64,000 nucleotides of DNA from the NCBI GenBank assembly GCA_029251085.1, contig JAQXDZ010000119.1, forward strand, positions 1 through 64,000, given 5' to 3'. The notes beneath the pieces are model-generated. The model saw only the letters and a list, made by a program, of their open reading frames with translations, had not been told where the DNA came from and made no database searches. A program made the translations under genes and the position numbers. Positions within the stretch are counted from its first letter, which is position 1; each line of letters opens with the position of its first letter. Of this stretch, positions 26,855 to 35,849 are shown in pieces. The stretch comes from Mariniblastus sp. (lineage in GTDB: Bacteria > Planctomycetota > Planctomycetia > Pirellulales > Pirellulaceae).

Positions 26855-28066
26855 TTATCTCTCGAAGGTTTCATTGCTTTTTTCTGCAGACTGCGACTCA
26901 CTCGAGAAACCAATTTTTTTCATTCGGGCTATATAGTCCGCTGTCACATCTACCTTTTCAACATCAATGTATTTAGCCCTAAAAGAGTCATCGGAAAGAT
27001 CGGTGAGCACTTGGAATCTGGAAAAGCCAATATTAATCAATTCCTTATTCGCCAATTGACTCTCTCGATTGGGAAACCTGGAAAAACTCATCCGCCTAGG
27101 AACATACGACAATGTCGAATCCACACCCAAGACAAGTTCAACGGTGTGCGGGAAATGCGATGGCAATGCCCCCCAGTCAGGCTCCTCGGTCAAACTTGTT
27201 TTACCGGTCAATTTAGCTACTGTCTTTGCGTTCAAGACTCCCCGCAGCAACACGTCGCCGTTTGACTGCCGCTTTTTCTCCTCGAAATCAAAAGCTGCGG
27301 ACAAATGACGAATGGTGCAAGCAATACCGCCAGAAGCAACCCACCCCGTAGGTATCAAGGCACTCGTCGTGTCTGCCATACTTTCTCTCAACACATCCAT
27401 GTTCACGAATTCAAGCGTGTCCTTCCGGTCAACCAATCCGTTGTGAGAGAACTCCTGCAATTTGAATACAATATTACCATCACACAATTGGTGAATCGAA
27501 ACCGGATTGGAATCGTTGGCAAACTTCAGGGCTAAACTCGATTTTTGAGTCCCCTGCCCCATTTGATAGTACGTTCCAACCGCTTCTACTTTTTGATCAA
27601 AAATCGTGCCACTCATTGAAACATTCACTTCAAAGGGCATCGAGTTAGCAAGAGAGTTGGAAACATCCAGTAAAAAACGTAGGGGACTTTGGTTTGGGTT
27701 GGCCCAGCTTTTCTTAGTAGCACTTCTTTTCCGCACCACAGACGAAGTTTCCTCTTGCCACACTGTTGAGGGGATCTCTTCCTCGTAGGTTATCAAGGCC
27801 ACCTGTGAGTTGCCTGAGTTCCCGCTGTTTGTGTCTTCCTCCATCAGACCGCGATCACGATAAACCCGAATCGGCAACGCAATATTTGGGTCGGTCAGCC
27901 GCGGTATTTGCCGTATCGCTGCTTGCTCCCGTTGAATTGACTCATTTATTGACACATTTGAATCCAAAACAACGCCGCTAGAGTCTGCGGGTTCGGCTAG
28001 CTGGGTCAGCCACAAAAGGCTTCCGGCTGCTAGCAAAGCGACGGCAAGGGGTAATTCTTGCTTCAT
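26855..28066 (-). CDS. Exported protein of unknown function upstream of dtd
   Basis: Not recognised. The ATG at 28066 gives MKQELPLAVALLAAGSLLWLTQLAEPA, a clear signal or anchor segment; the frame is open further upstream, but those residues are polar and basic and break the pattern. The mature ~375 residues alternate beta-like strands (FEVNVSMSGTIFDQKVEAVGTYYQMGQGTQKSSLALKF, VELVLGVDSTLSYVPRRMSF), similar in feel to lipoprotein-carrier (LolA/LppX-like) folds, but I cannot confirm that. The C-terminal tail is Ser/Glu-rich. dtd follows after 11 bases. Confidence 0.65.
   Translation of the reverse strand: MKQELPLAVALLAAGSLLWLTQLAEPADSSGVVLDSNVSINESIQREQAAIRQIPRLTDPNIALPIRVYRDRGLMEEDTNSGNSGNSQVALITYEEEIPSTVWQEETSSVVRKRSATKKSWANPNQSPLRFLLDVSNSLANSMPFEVNVSMSGTIFDQKVEAVGTYYQMGQGTQKSSLALKFANDSNPVSIHQLCDGNIVFKLQEFSHNGLVDRKDTLEFVNMDVLRESMADTTSALIPTGWVASGGIACTIRHLSAAFDFEEKKRQSNGDVLLRGVLNAKTVAKLTGKTSLTEEPDWGALPSHFPHTVELVLGVDSTLSYVPRRMSFSRFPNRESQLANKELINIGFSRFQVLTDLSDDSFRAKYIDVEKVDVTADYIARMKKIGFSSESQSAEKSNETFER
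27552..27559 (-). other. KOPS-like octamer, first - strand copy after the dif-like site
   Basis: CCCTGCCC on +, i.e. GGGCAGGG on -, 3.4 kb right of the dif-like site and pointing back at it. Confidence 0.5.
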
Positions 28067-28327
28067 GAATCGGATATGCGGATTTTTCCAAAGAATTGTG
28101 TTGTGACGGGCCGAACTAACAATTACGTAGCCAACCCGCGCAGGATTGCGTGCCCTTGGGGCGAGCATCTTAGGAGGGGCGGACCAAATGGTCTACGGCA
28201 GTTTGCTGTTGAAGCAGCGAAAACGAAACACTTTTACAACCCAGACTTTTGATTGCACGTGCCATGAGGCCCGGGCGGAGTCGACAAGCCGAGCAGTTTC
28301 GGCAAAAAACCTTTAAGGGGGAATCTG

Positions 28328-29446
28328 ATGTACGCACGTTATGTAACGGGCATCACAATGCTGGCGTTAGCCACTTTGACTACTTCGGCGCTCGCATACC
28401 AAGTGCCAGGTGCCCGCACTGGAATTCCGGTAGGGCATAATTTGCCTCCGGCTCAAATGCTCATGGAGCCAGGCCCCGGCGTCGGTGGTCCTGGACCAGG
28501 TGTTCTCAACCGATCGATGCGAAGCGGTCCAATGCAGAACGCAAGCTACGGATCTTTTGGGGCGGCAACGACCCAAAATGTACAGGTCCTTTTTGATCAG
28601 CCCAAAATGATGAAAATTTCTTGGGACGTTTCTGCCGTTGGCATGTATGACTCAACACCGTTGGTTGTACCTGGCCGACAAAACTTTGCCCAAGGCGGAA
28701 TTTTCCGTCTGAAGGTAACTGAAATCGAAGGTCGCCCGGGAATGGAACTCTATCCAACTCTCGAGATTGGCCGAGCGAACACGCGAACTGCCGCCTACCT
28801 TTCACACGCTGCAGTCCCGGTTCAACTGACTCAAGAAGATTTCGACCAAGTCGCCGCAGCTAACTTTGTCACCAAAGTTATCTACGTTCCCGATCCCGAA
28901 TTTCAAGAGTTAGCTTTAGCTGGAGTTGACACCATTGTCAGCACTCGCCTCGATCCCGGTGTCGATCCGATTACCGAAGCAGATCGTCGCGGATCAATTC
29001 TTGCAATCGTGAGAATGGGTAACAAAGACCTTGAAGTACCTGGTTCAGATCCTGCTGTTGCAGCCGGTGGCCCAGTCATGATGGGTGGCGGAGTTTCAGA
29101 CTACATCTCCGGAGTCACAGGCCCGAATTACGGAATGCCAATGACCGGAACTAACATTGGTCTGCCCGGCCCTCCCCATATCCCACTAGGTGGACCTGCA
29201 GGATTGCAACGGTACGACATGTACAATCACACTGCTATGCAAATTCCAACGCCGACACAGAACGTGGATGTTCACATGCGTCAGCGACCCGGACTTAGCT
29301 ATCCTTCACCCGTCAACAAAGTGTTGATTGATGAAAGAACGATTCGACCATCGAGAATGAACACTCAACCACCAGCCGACATGGTTCGTGGAGTTCTTCC
29401 TCCAGACTGCCCTCCAGGGCAACTCGGAAATCGATTCCGTCGCTAG
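28328..29446 (+). CDS. Exported Gly/Pro-rich protein, paralogous to the next gene
   Basis: Unknown function. The start ATG at 28328 is preceded by AAGGGGGAA, and the signal peptide (VTGITMLALATLTTSALA) follows. A Gly/Pro-rich stretch (PGPGVGGPGPGV) precedes a conserved domain of about 140 residues: GGIFRLKVTEIEGRPGMELYPTLEI, then VPVQLTQEDFDQVAAANFVTKVIYVPDPE, then DPITEADRRGSILAIVRMGN. The next gene repeats this domain. A Pro/Met-rich tail ends with PPDCPPGQLGNRFRR. A strong terminator follows at 29464. Confidence 0.75.
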   Translation: MYARYVTGITMLALATLTTSALAYQVPGARTGIPVGHNLPPAQMLMEPGPGVGGPGPGVLNRSMRSGPMQNASYGSFGAATTQNVQVLFDQPKMMKISWDVSAVGMYDSTPLVVPGRQNFAQGGIFRLKVTEIEGRPGMELYPTLEIGRANTRTAAYLSHAAVPVQLTQEDFDQVAAANFVTKVIYVPDPEFQELALAGVDTIVSTRLDPGVDPITEADRRGSILAIVRMGNKDLEVPGSDPAVAAGGPVMMGGGVSDYISGVTGPNYGMPMTGTNIGLPGPPHIPLGGPAGLQRYDMYNHTAMQIPTPTQNVDVHMRQRPGLSYPSPVNKVLIDERTIRPSRMNTQPPADMVRGVLPPDCPPGQLGNRFRR

Positions 29447-29463
29447 TGCTCTTTAGAAACCTC

Positions 29464-29502
29464 ACGAGCCGCGATGGCGAAAGTCATCGCGGCTCGTTTT
29501 TT
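29464..29502 (+). terminator. Rho-independent terminator after the first exported paralogue
   Basis: Perfect 13-bp stem (29464-29476 with 29485-29497, ACGAGCCGCGATG and its complement), eight-base loop, then a T-run. It separates 28328-29446 from the next gene. Confidence 0.9.
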
Positions 29503-29611
29503 GCACTTCACTTCGAAGTGGCAGAAATAATGAAGGACGATCCGTCCGTTCCAAATTCGCAAAAGGAATTCGCAATAGGTTTAAACCTGATGTCGAAAGT
29601 TAACGAGTAAA

Positions 29612-30325
29612 ATGATGAAGCATTCCTTAGCAAACAACCTTATCCTGCTGGCTGTCATCTCAACTCTTGTGATGAGCGCGACAGCAGCGTCAGCGCAACA
29701 GCGAACTCGCCATCACTTAATCGATGGCAATATGGTACCGGGAGCCGCTGCCGATCATTATCGGCTTGGCAATCCCGCTCTGCGCGGGCACGTCCAACCA
29801 GTTCGATTGATTACTCCGAAGGGAACAAATATCGAAGTCGGTACTGGAAATAGCTTTATCCAAACGAATGCATCGAAAGCTTCTGTGGCGATGCAAATCG
29901 GTCCTGTTTACCGATTCAAACTGACAAATGTTCCACGCTATGAAGGGCAGGCACTCTATCCTTCTATTGAACTTCTTAACCGACTCAACCCGCCTCAAGG
30001 ACTCGAGAATGAGTTTCCAGTCGAGGTTGTTTTGACGCAGGACGATGTTGTTGACGCCATGCGAGGCAGCCTCGTCACCAAGGTAATCTACCTCGAAAAT
30101 CCTGAGACCGCGCTGCCTCAACGGCACATGGCCGATCAGCAACCGTCCATCGATATTGGCGGTGCTCGGGATCCGCTCCGCGAAGCCGAACGACTCGGAC
30201 GCCCAATGGCAATCCTGAGAATTGGATCTCGTATTCCTTTGGCGACCGACGAAGTAAACTTATTTAACTTTAACGCACCCCAAGCGGCTCAACTGCCCGA
30301 CCCGACCCCGGATCCTGCGAAATAA
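29612..30325 (+). CDS. Exported protein sharing the domain of its upstream neighbour
   Basis: The signal peptide (NNLILLAVISTLVMSATAASA) is followed by a domain matching the previous protein in order: GPVYRFKLTNVPRYEGQALYPSIEL, FPVEVVLTQDDVVDAMRGSLVTKVIYLENPE and DPLREAERLGRPMAILRIGS. It is shorter (237 residues) because it lacks the Gly/Pro-rich and tail regions. Two adjacent ATGs (29612, 29615) are possible starts. The DUF11 protein gene starts 81 bases after the stop and could be co-transcribed. A surface-layer or wall-associated role is inference. Confidence 0.75.
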   Translation: MMKHSLANNLILLAVISTLVMSATAASAQQRTRHHLIDGNMVPGAAADHYRLGNPALRGHVQPVRLITPKGTNIEVGTGNSFIQTNASKASVAMQIGPVYRFKLTNVPRYEGQALYPSIELLNRLNPPQGLENEFPVEVVLTQDDVVDAMRGSLVTKVIYLENPETALPQRHMADQQPSIDIGGARDPLREAERLGRPMAILRIGSRIPLATDEVNLFNFNAPQAAQLPDPTPDPAK

Positions 30326-30406
30326 GACAAGGGCTGTAGAACACGATGGGACCGGGATTCTCGATAATCAGCCCAGCAACAATCGACACTCAATTCGGAA
30401 CAAGTA

Positions 30407-31744
30407 ATGACACGTAAACAGAAACATCTCTCCGGTTTCCTTGCCGGCATTACAGTCATTGGAAGTTTAGTTTTCGGCGGTGCTAACTCACAAGCCCAAG
30501 ACGGGTTCGATCGTCTGCTCAAAAGAGCTTCGCTTCCCGAAAAACTGAGCACTCCTGTCGCGCCACGGGCCGACAACAAACTACCCTTGAAAATGATTAC
30601 GTCCGATGCAATTGTACCGGGGATATCAGTCGCGACTCAGATCACGACCGAAATTAATCCAGCTCTTAATAACTCCGCGACACTGGTTGCTGCTGAAAAC
30701 GACCTGCCCCGCCCTGCCCTGAACCGCTTTTACCCCAAACCGATTGGGTATGGAATGGTCTATCGAGGCAACAAGTCGACCCAAGAGACTTCAAAATTTT
30801 CCACACCTGGGTTCAATGGCTGGAACCCAAAAGCGAATCGGGATGAGTACGTATTTGATGGTAGCGATCGTGGCGTGAAAGTCACGATTGGCGATGATTT
30901 AATTATCAAGGGTCTCGAAACGGAAGACACCGTGGGACACTTCGAAACAGTTGATGGCCAGCGGCTCGTAACACCCAGTAACCGCGTTGCCATCTACGCT
31001 CCCCGGTTTGGTGCTGTCCGCCGTCTCGATGGCGTCTTTAACGCTCGCCTCCGCCAACCAATTGGCTCAATCGAAGAGAAAACTCCAATAGCCATGGCCA
31101 ATGGCAATAACGAAACGGCAACGTCCAACCAGCATGTCGCACTCGATCAATTCGAAAACTCCAAGCGAGCCAGTGAATTTATCGACCGCACCCGTGGAGT
31201 ATTGGCAGACAACATCGTTCATCTGCTCGGCACTCGAAACTCATTCAAAGCCTACGAAAATCTGTCGTTGATTCGATTAGGGAAACACTCCAACAGTGAG
31301 TCGGCGCGACTCGATCTTGGAATCCAATCCGCGACGGTTTGGGAAGATAATCTTGGACTCCAGATCGCAGTCAGCAACACTGCTCCCGTCACAGTTGATA
31401 AAGTAAAATCAGCTCAGCAGTTTGTCCACGTTGAAACGAAAGAGGGTTCAGACATTCTTCGAGTCACCAAGGTGGCTTCTAAAATTGCAGCTCGCACCGG
31501 CGATGTTGTTGAATTCACCATTCGATTTGACAATCTCAGCGCCCGCGACCTCGAAGACGTTACGATCATTGACAATCTGACCCGCCGATTGGAGTACATC
31601 GCCGATTCGGCATCCTCGACCGTTGGTGCTGAATTTTCTCAAGAGAAAAATGACGGCGGCTCTTTATTGCTTCGTTGGAAATTGTCCGAATCACTTGCCC
31701 CTCAAAAAGGCGGCCTCGTTCGTTTCAAGTGCCGAGTCAGGTAG
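30407..31744 (+). CDS. Exported protein with a C-terminal DUF11 (conserved repeat) domain
   Basis: The signal peptide (LAGITVIGSLVFGGANSQA) is followed by about 310 residues of unknown fold with short Asp/Asn-rich parts. The last ~100 residues form a DUF11-type domain: VTKVASKIAARTGDVVEFTIRFDNLSARDLEDVTIIDNL and FRVE-like ends (GGLVRFKCRV). These match the 'k.....pGd.v.yti...N.g......v.v.D.l' plan. DUF11 domains occur in large bacterial surface proteins, sometimes as tandem repeats; here there is only one. The gene follows the exported paralogues and probably works with them. Confidence 0.8.
   Translation: MTRKQKHLSGFLAGITVIGSLVFGGANSQAQDGFDRLLKRASLPEKLSTPVAPRADNKLPLKMITSDAIVPGISVATQITTEINPALNNSATLVAAENDLPRPALNRFYPKPIGYGMVYRGNKSTQETSKFSTPGFNGWNPKANRDEYVFDGSDRGVKVTIGDDLIIKGLETEDTVGHFETVDGQRLVTPSNRVAIYAPRFGAVRRLDGVFNARLRQPIGSIEEKTPIAMANGNNETATSNQHVALDQFENSKRASEFIDRTRGVLADNIVHLLGTRNSFKAYENLSLIRLGKHSNSESARLDLGIQSATVWEDNLGLQIAVSNTAPVTVDKVKSAQQFVHVETKEGSDILRVTKVASKIAARTGDVVEFTIRFDNLSARDLEDVTIIDNLTRRLEYIADSASSTVGAEFSQEKNDGGSLLLRWKLSESLAPQKGGLVRFKCRVR
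30712..30719 (-). other. KOPS-like octamer on - strand
   Basis: CCCTGCCC on +, inside the DUF11 protein gene; points left. Confidence 0.4.
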
Positions 31745-31794
31745 ATCGCGAATTTCGCACCGAAATCTCTGCCACAAAACAAGGCCAGCTCAAC

Positions 31795-32760
31795 TCACTT
31801 ACCCGCTTTCTCGATTTTTCCTCTGGCTTTTAGATAGCCGAGCGAAACAAGGAAGGCGTCCATCTCGGCAACCGTTTTATTAAAGTACTCCGAGCGACTT
31901 TTCCCAAAATTAAAAAATCCGTGTTGCTGGTTTTCATAACCGATCAACCGACACTCTCTGTTGTTCGCGTGCATCTTTTCGGTGTAGAACTCGACCGATT
32001 GATACGGCACGGTGGTATCCGCTTTTCCGTGAACAATGAACGTCGGCGGCGCTGACGTCAAATCACCGTGATAAGGTGAGATTTTTGAGGGTTCCACCCC
32101 TGCCCTTTTAGTAAGACTCGCCAATCGCTCTTCATTCATCTCCGCCTTGCCTGGTATTCCCGCGAGTACAACGGCTGGGTTGAAGAGTATCAGTGCGTTC
32201 GGTCGGCAACTAACTGAGGCCTGACCTTCAGCAGAATCAAATCCAGCCACCGTCGCGGTCGCCGCTGCCAAATGGCCTCCAGCCGATCCACCACCTGCTG
32301 CAATTCTCTCAGGATCGATTCCCAGACGCTCTGAATTCAGACGCACCCAACGGACCGCTGATTTCGCATCTGCGATGCAATCAACAACTTTTACCGGGTG
32401 CCGTGACGAGACACGATAATCGACCACAATTCCAATCATCCCACGACTGCTAAGATATTTACAATGCTCTACGAACTGTTTTGGGCTTCCACCTCGCCAA
32501 CCGCCGCCAAAGAAGAAGATCGCTGCAGGTAATTTCTGAGATTCGTTGATCGAGCTTGGTTTAAAAATCCACGCCTTTAACTCAACCTTACCAATCGTTT
32601 TATAAACTTCGACTGTCGCCCCAACAAATTCGGTTTTAGACGACTGCTGAGCAGACGGCTCCTTAGCATTTGGTTTCACAATTTCCTGAGCCATCGCCTG
32701 GCTAAAACTAAGGCTGATTACGACCGCGATCGCTATGTAAATTTGAAAAATAATTTTCAT
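31795..32760 (-). CDS. Exported alpha/beta-hydrolase (esterase/lipase type)
   Basis: The signal peptide (IIFQIYIAIAVVISLSFSQAMA) leads a hydrolase of the hormone-sensitive-lipase/BD-FAE type. Seen: an oxyanion-hole segment AAIFFFGGGWRGGS, the nucleophile Ser in AGGGSAGGHLAAA, the acid in VHGKADTTVPY and the final His in ENQQHGFFNF. Such enzymes often remove acetyl or feruloyl groups from plant or algal polysaccharides, which would suit an exported planctomycete enzyme, but the substrate is inference. It is the last gene of a - strand group. Confidence 0.85.
   Translation of the reverse strand: MKIIFQIYIAIAVVISLSFSQAMAQEIVKPNAKEPSAQQSSKTEFVGATVEVYKTIGKVELKAWIFKPSSINESQKLPAAIFFFGGGWRGGSPKQFVEHCKYLSSRGMIGIVVDYRVSSRHPVKVVDCIADAKSAVRWVRLNSERLGIDPERIAAGGGSAGGHLAAATATVAGFDSAEGQASVSCRPNALILFNPAVVLAGIPGKAEMNEERLASLTKRAGVEPSKISPYHGDLTSAPPTFIVHGKADTTVPYQSVEFYTEKMHANNRECRLIGYENQQHGFFNFGKSRSEYFNKTVAEMDAFLVSLGYLKARGKIEKAGK
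32098..32105 (-). other. KOPS-like octamer on - strand
   Basis: CCCTGCCC on +, inside the esterase gene; points left. Confidence 0.4.
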
Positions 32761-32861
32761 TTCCTATACCCTCAAAATCCTTCCGCGTAAGCACTAAAAA
32801 AGAAACGCCCTCGTTACCATTTTTAAATTCAATACTTGCGAAGAGAAAGCCTAACCATTCG

Positions 32862-33884
32862 CTACGGTACAAGCAGTACTTTCCCAATGTTCTTTCGATC
32901 TTGAATGTAGTGGTGTGCCTCTGCCGTTTCCGAAAACTCGAAGGTAGCGTCCACGCGTGGTTTAATGTGACCCTCGCGATACAGTTCAAGCAAGTCTTCC
33001 ATCCAGGACTCAACCCGATCCAACTCACCCCACAATCGTCCTAAATTCACCCCAAAAACACCTTTGTTATGATTGATCAATTCGATCGGAGTGAACTTGA
33101 ACCAAGGCAAATTAGCGACCATTTTAAAGAAAGCAATTCTATTTCTCGACTTGCCAACGGCAGCCGAAGAGATGCCAAACATCCCAAGGCGTCCAGTGGC
33201 TGCAAGCGAACGATAGCTCTTCTTAAATGACTTTCCACCTACTGCATCAAGGACCAATTCAACTCCTGCCCCTCCGGTTATTTCCATCACCTTTTTTTCA
33301 AAATCTTCTTTGCGATAGTCAATACAATGGTCGACGCCAATTTGCGTTAGGTATTCATGCTTACCCGTAGACGCGGTGCCAATCACCTTAGCGCCGCGAT
33401 GTTTTGCCAATTGGATGGCTGCGATTCCGACACCGCCGCCGGCCGAATGAACCAAAACCGTCTCCCCTGCCCTGATCCCACCCATGACGCAAACCAACTG
33501 GTAGGCCGTCAAGTAATTGACCGGCAACGCCGCACCTTCAAACGCCGTCATTCCGACCGGGCGTTGGAAAACCTGCTGCTGGCCAACGCAGATAGATTCG
33601 CTGTAACCACCAAAACGAGTTAAACCCAATACGTCTTTTCCAAGCCATTCTGGATCTACGTTCTCACCAACTTTGTCTATGCAACCACCAACCTCATACC
33701 CTACAACCACAGGCATCGGAGGTAGATCCTGATAGATCCCCAGCCTACCGGAGATATCAGCAAAATTGACTCCAGCCGCCTCAACCTTGATCCGCATCTC
33801 GTGCGGCTTAGGTTCGGGCAATTCAGTTTCTCGAATCTCTAGAACTTCCGGAAGACCGGGGCGGGGAATCCAGATTTGACGCAT
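32862..33884 (-). CDS. Zinc-free MDR-family quinone oxidoreductase-like protein (VAT-1-like)
   Basis: A medium-chain dehydrogenase/reductase of 340 residues. The N-terminal catalytic half has VEAAGVNFADISGRLGIYQDLPPMPVVVGYEVGG; the NADPH-binding motif is VHSAGGGVGIAAIQLAKHRGAKVIGTAS. The ligands of zinc-dependent alcohol dehydrogenases are missing, as in quinone oxidoreductases. The C-terminal PRVDATFEFSETAEAHHYIQDRKNIGKVLL is typical of the VAT-1/quinone oxidoreductase branch. The electron acceptor is unknown. It sits between the esterase gene and a small helical-protein gene on the same strand. Confidence 0.85.
   Translation of the reverse strand: MRQIWIPRPGLPEVLEIRETELPEPKPHEMRIKVEAAGVNFADISGRLGIYQDLPPMPVVVGYEVGGCIDKVGENVDPEWLGKDVLGLTRFGGYSESICVGQQQVFQRPVGMTAFEGAALPVNYLTAYQLVCVMGGIRAGETVLVHSAGGGVGIAAIQLAKHRGAKVIGTASTGKHEYLTQIGVDHCIDYRKEDFEKKVMEITGGAGVELVLDAVGGKSFKKSYRSLAATGRLGMFGISSAAVGKSRNRIAFFKMVANLPWFKFTPIELINHNKGVFGVNLGRLWGELDRVESWMEDLLELYREGHIKPRVDATFEFSETAEAHHYIQDRKNIGKVLLVP
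33465..33472 (-). other. KOPS-like octamer on - strand
   Basis: CCCTGCCC on +, inside the quinone oxidoreductase-like gene; points left. Confidence 0.4.
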
Positions 33885-33951
33885 GAGCTTTAGTCTTTCG
33901 AAAACTGGAGGTTCGGCAGCCAGACAAAATCGAACCTGATCTGAACCAACT

Positions 33952-34341
33952 CTAACTCAATGGATGGCCTGCCGTATGCGATTCAATTAATTTAGCAATC
34001 TGCTTGACCGAAGCATTCAACGAAACAGCGGCCATTTGGAAATTAGTATGAGACGATATCTCCGGTTGGATCTCCAAAAACAGTTCGTTAGCGTTGCGAA
34101 GTTTCTTTAATTTCTTCTTCGCTTGCTTTAAGTATTTCCTGTGATCACCATCCCGAAGCGGCCCACCCAACGCCAACATATAGTCGTAAAGCGTCCGTTG
34201 AACATCCCTCAGTTCGTCATCCTCTTCCGCTTCTTCGCAATGCTTCAGAAAAGCCCTAATCATCCAGACATGACTCAACCACAAATCAATTTCCCGAACG
34301 TAGTTAGCGTCAAAATCGCCTGAAGCGTCTGGTGAATTCAA
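33952..34341 (-). CDS. Small all-helical cytosolic protein, unknown
   Basis: A 129-residue protein without a signal peptide or membrane segment. It begins with acidic residues, then DLWLSHVWMIRAFLKHCEEAEEDDELRDVQRTLYDYMLALG, then a basic helix YLKQAKKKLKKLRN and a C-terminal amphipathic helix (ASVKQIAKLIESH). It reads as a four-helix bundle. I do not recognise the family. The surrounding - strand genes (35680 to 31795) might form an operon, with 85 bases to the gene upstream and 67 to the one downstream. Confidence 0.6.
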   Translation of the reverse strand: MNSPDASGDFDANYVREIDLWLSHVWMIRAFLKHCEEAEEDDELRDVQRTLYDYMLALGGPLRDGDHRKYLKQAKKKLKKLRNANELFLEIQPEISSHTNFQMAAVSLNASVKQIAKLIESHTAGHPLS

Positions 34342-34426
34342 CAGTCTAATCCCCTGCTATTCCAATCCTACAAAAAAAACTTGTGCGCACGCCTCAAGAA
34401 CTAAGCACAAATTTCTTTCCAACTTC

Positions 34427-35680
34427 CTAACTAATTGCCGCTTCGTTAGCGGGCTTCGGCTTGGCACCGCGAGGCGCGAACACAAGGACAATAATTGCGC
34501 CCACGATGACCATCCCAAGGCTCCCAACAAACAAAGGCGAGACTTGGCCGAGTAGATTCTTCGAGACGGTTTCAGTAAGCGTGTTCACCACCGGTGCAAA
34601 GCCGAAAACCAGCGGCATGATGAAAATTGGTTTGCCGCCGAAATTGAACGCATAGATGATCCCGAGCGCTCCAACTGCTCCGGCAGCTCCTGCCAGTAAT
34701 GACCAGAAAACGCCGCCAACATGTTGCCAACCTCCAGCTTCTTCAAACACTCCAGTTCCCAATAAGATCCAGGGAACGATAACGGCAATGGCAAAATAAG
34801 CGAGTCCCACACAAAGGAACGGACGCAAGCGGCCGCCTCCCATTTTCGCCTGCCCTTTATGCAGTACAGGTCCATAGGCTCCCCAGCTCAACGCCGTTAT
34901 TCCAATGCACAACGCAATGATGAACAAATTAGGTTTGCTTTTTTCGCTGCCCAACGCTGCAGTTATTTTTGCAACCTCATCTTTAAAATCTTCATCTGTC
35001 TTCTTTAGAGGATCTTCTTTAGCTGGATCTTCTTTAGCTGAATCTTCGTCTGGTTTGTCAGTTGTCTCGTCTTGCGTTACGGGTTTCTCACTGCTCTCGG
35101 GTTTCTCACTGCTCTCTTGACCGCCGTCCGATTCCTGTCGAAACGACGCCAGTGTGATTAATGACTCGGAGGTCTCTAATTGCGAAGTTGGATTTTCCTT
35201 CTTCACTTCTTCGGTCGGCTTAAACGTCAACACTCCGGCTGCTCCAACGGCAACGATCAGGATCCCAGCGTAAAAAATACGAGACGCCTGTTTAAAAGTG
35301 CCGGACATAAACATGGTTACAAAGGTGTTGACGATCGGAGCCAAACCAAAAACGAGGGGCATCACGTAAACAGGTTTCCCCTGAAACTTAAATGCCAACA
35401 CAATTCCAAGAGCACCAATCGCGCCAACGGCACCAGCGGTAAATGACCAAAAGATTCCCCCCATCGACCATTGGCCTTTTTCGCCCGTCGTTTTGAGTAC
35501 CACCATCGGATAAACAACGGCGATCAGAAAGTAAGCTATTCCAACGCACATGAACGGACGCAGGCTTGCCTTCCCCTCGCCCCCTGCCATTTGCCCCTGC
35601 CCAATATGTAAAACGGGACCGTAGATTCCCCAACAAAAAATGGTGACCACAACAAAAACCAGAAAGCTAAGACTTTTCAT
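34427..35680 (-). CDS. Multi-pass membrane protein made of two homologous halves
   Basis: About ten membrane helices in 417 residues. Halves are clearly related: FCWGIYGPVLHIGQGQM...LRPFMCVGIAYFLIAVV with GKPVYVMPLVFGLAPIVNTFVTMF, and LSWGAYGPVLHKGQAKM...LRPFLCVGLAYFAIAVI with GKPIFIMPLVFGFAPVVNTLTETV. The linker between them is hydrophilic, rich in Glu, Lys, Ser and Pro, and made from tandem DNA repeats (periods 18 and 15, near 35025-35110). The fold recalls drug/metabolite (EamA/RhaT-like) transporters, but this is not certain, and neither is a substrate. Strand context suggests it may lead a four-gene - strand group. Confidence 0.7.
   Translation of the reverse strand: MKSLSFLVFVVVTIFCWGIYGPVLHIGQGQMAGGEGKASLRPFMCVGIAYFLIAVVYPMVVLKTTGEKGQWSMGGIFWSFTAGAVGAIGALGIVLAFKFQGKPVYVMPLVFGLAPIVNTFVTMFMSGTFKQASRIFYAGILIVAVGAAGVLTFKPTEEVKKENPTSQLETSESLITLASFRQESDGGQESSEKPESSEKPVTQDETTDKPDEDSAKEDPAKEDPLKKTDEDFKDEVAKITAALGSEKSKPNLFIIALCIGITALSWGAYGPVLHKGQAKMGGGRLRPFLCVGLAYFAIAVIVPWILLGTGVFEEAGGWQHVGGVFWSLLAGAAGAVGALGIIYAFNFGGKPIFIMPLVFGFAPVVNTLTETVSKNLLGQVSPLFVGSLGMVIVGAIIVLVFAPRGAKPKPANEAAIS
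35595..35602 (-). other. KOPS-like octamer on - strand
   Basis: CCCTGCCC on +, inside the duplicated membrane-protein gene; points left. Confidence 0.4.
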
Positions 35681-35849
35681 AACGTTACTTCGTTTGGAAT
35701 CGATTTAATATGGGCTCAGTTTACCCCACGTTGTCCGAATGGAAAACTCCGGAACGAAGACCGTCTGATAACCCGAAATCACTAGAATTCGAAAAATTCA
35801 AGCAGGATGGCCTCGAAAACCCACGCGTTACTATCCGAACATGGGTTTT

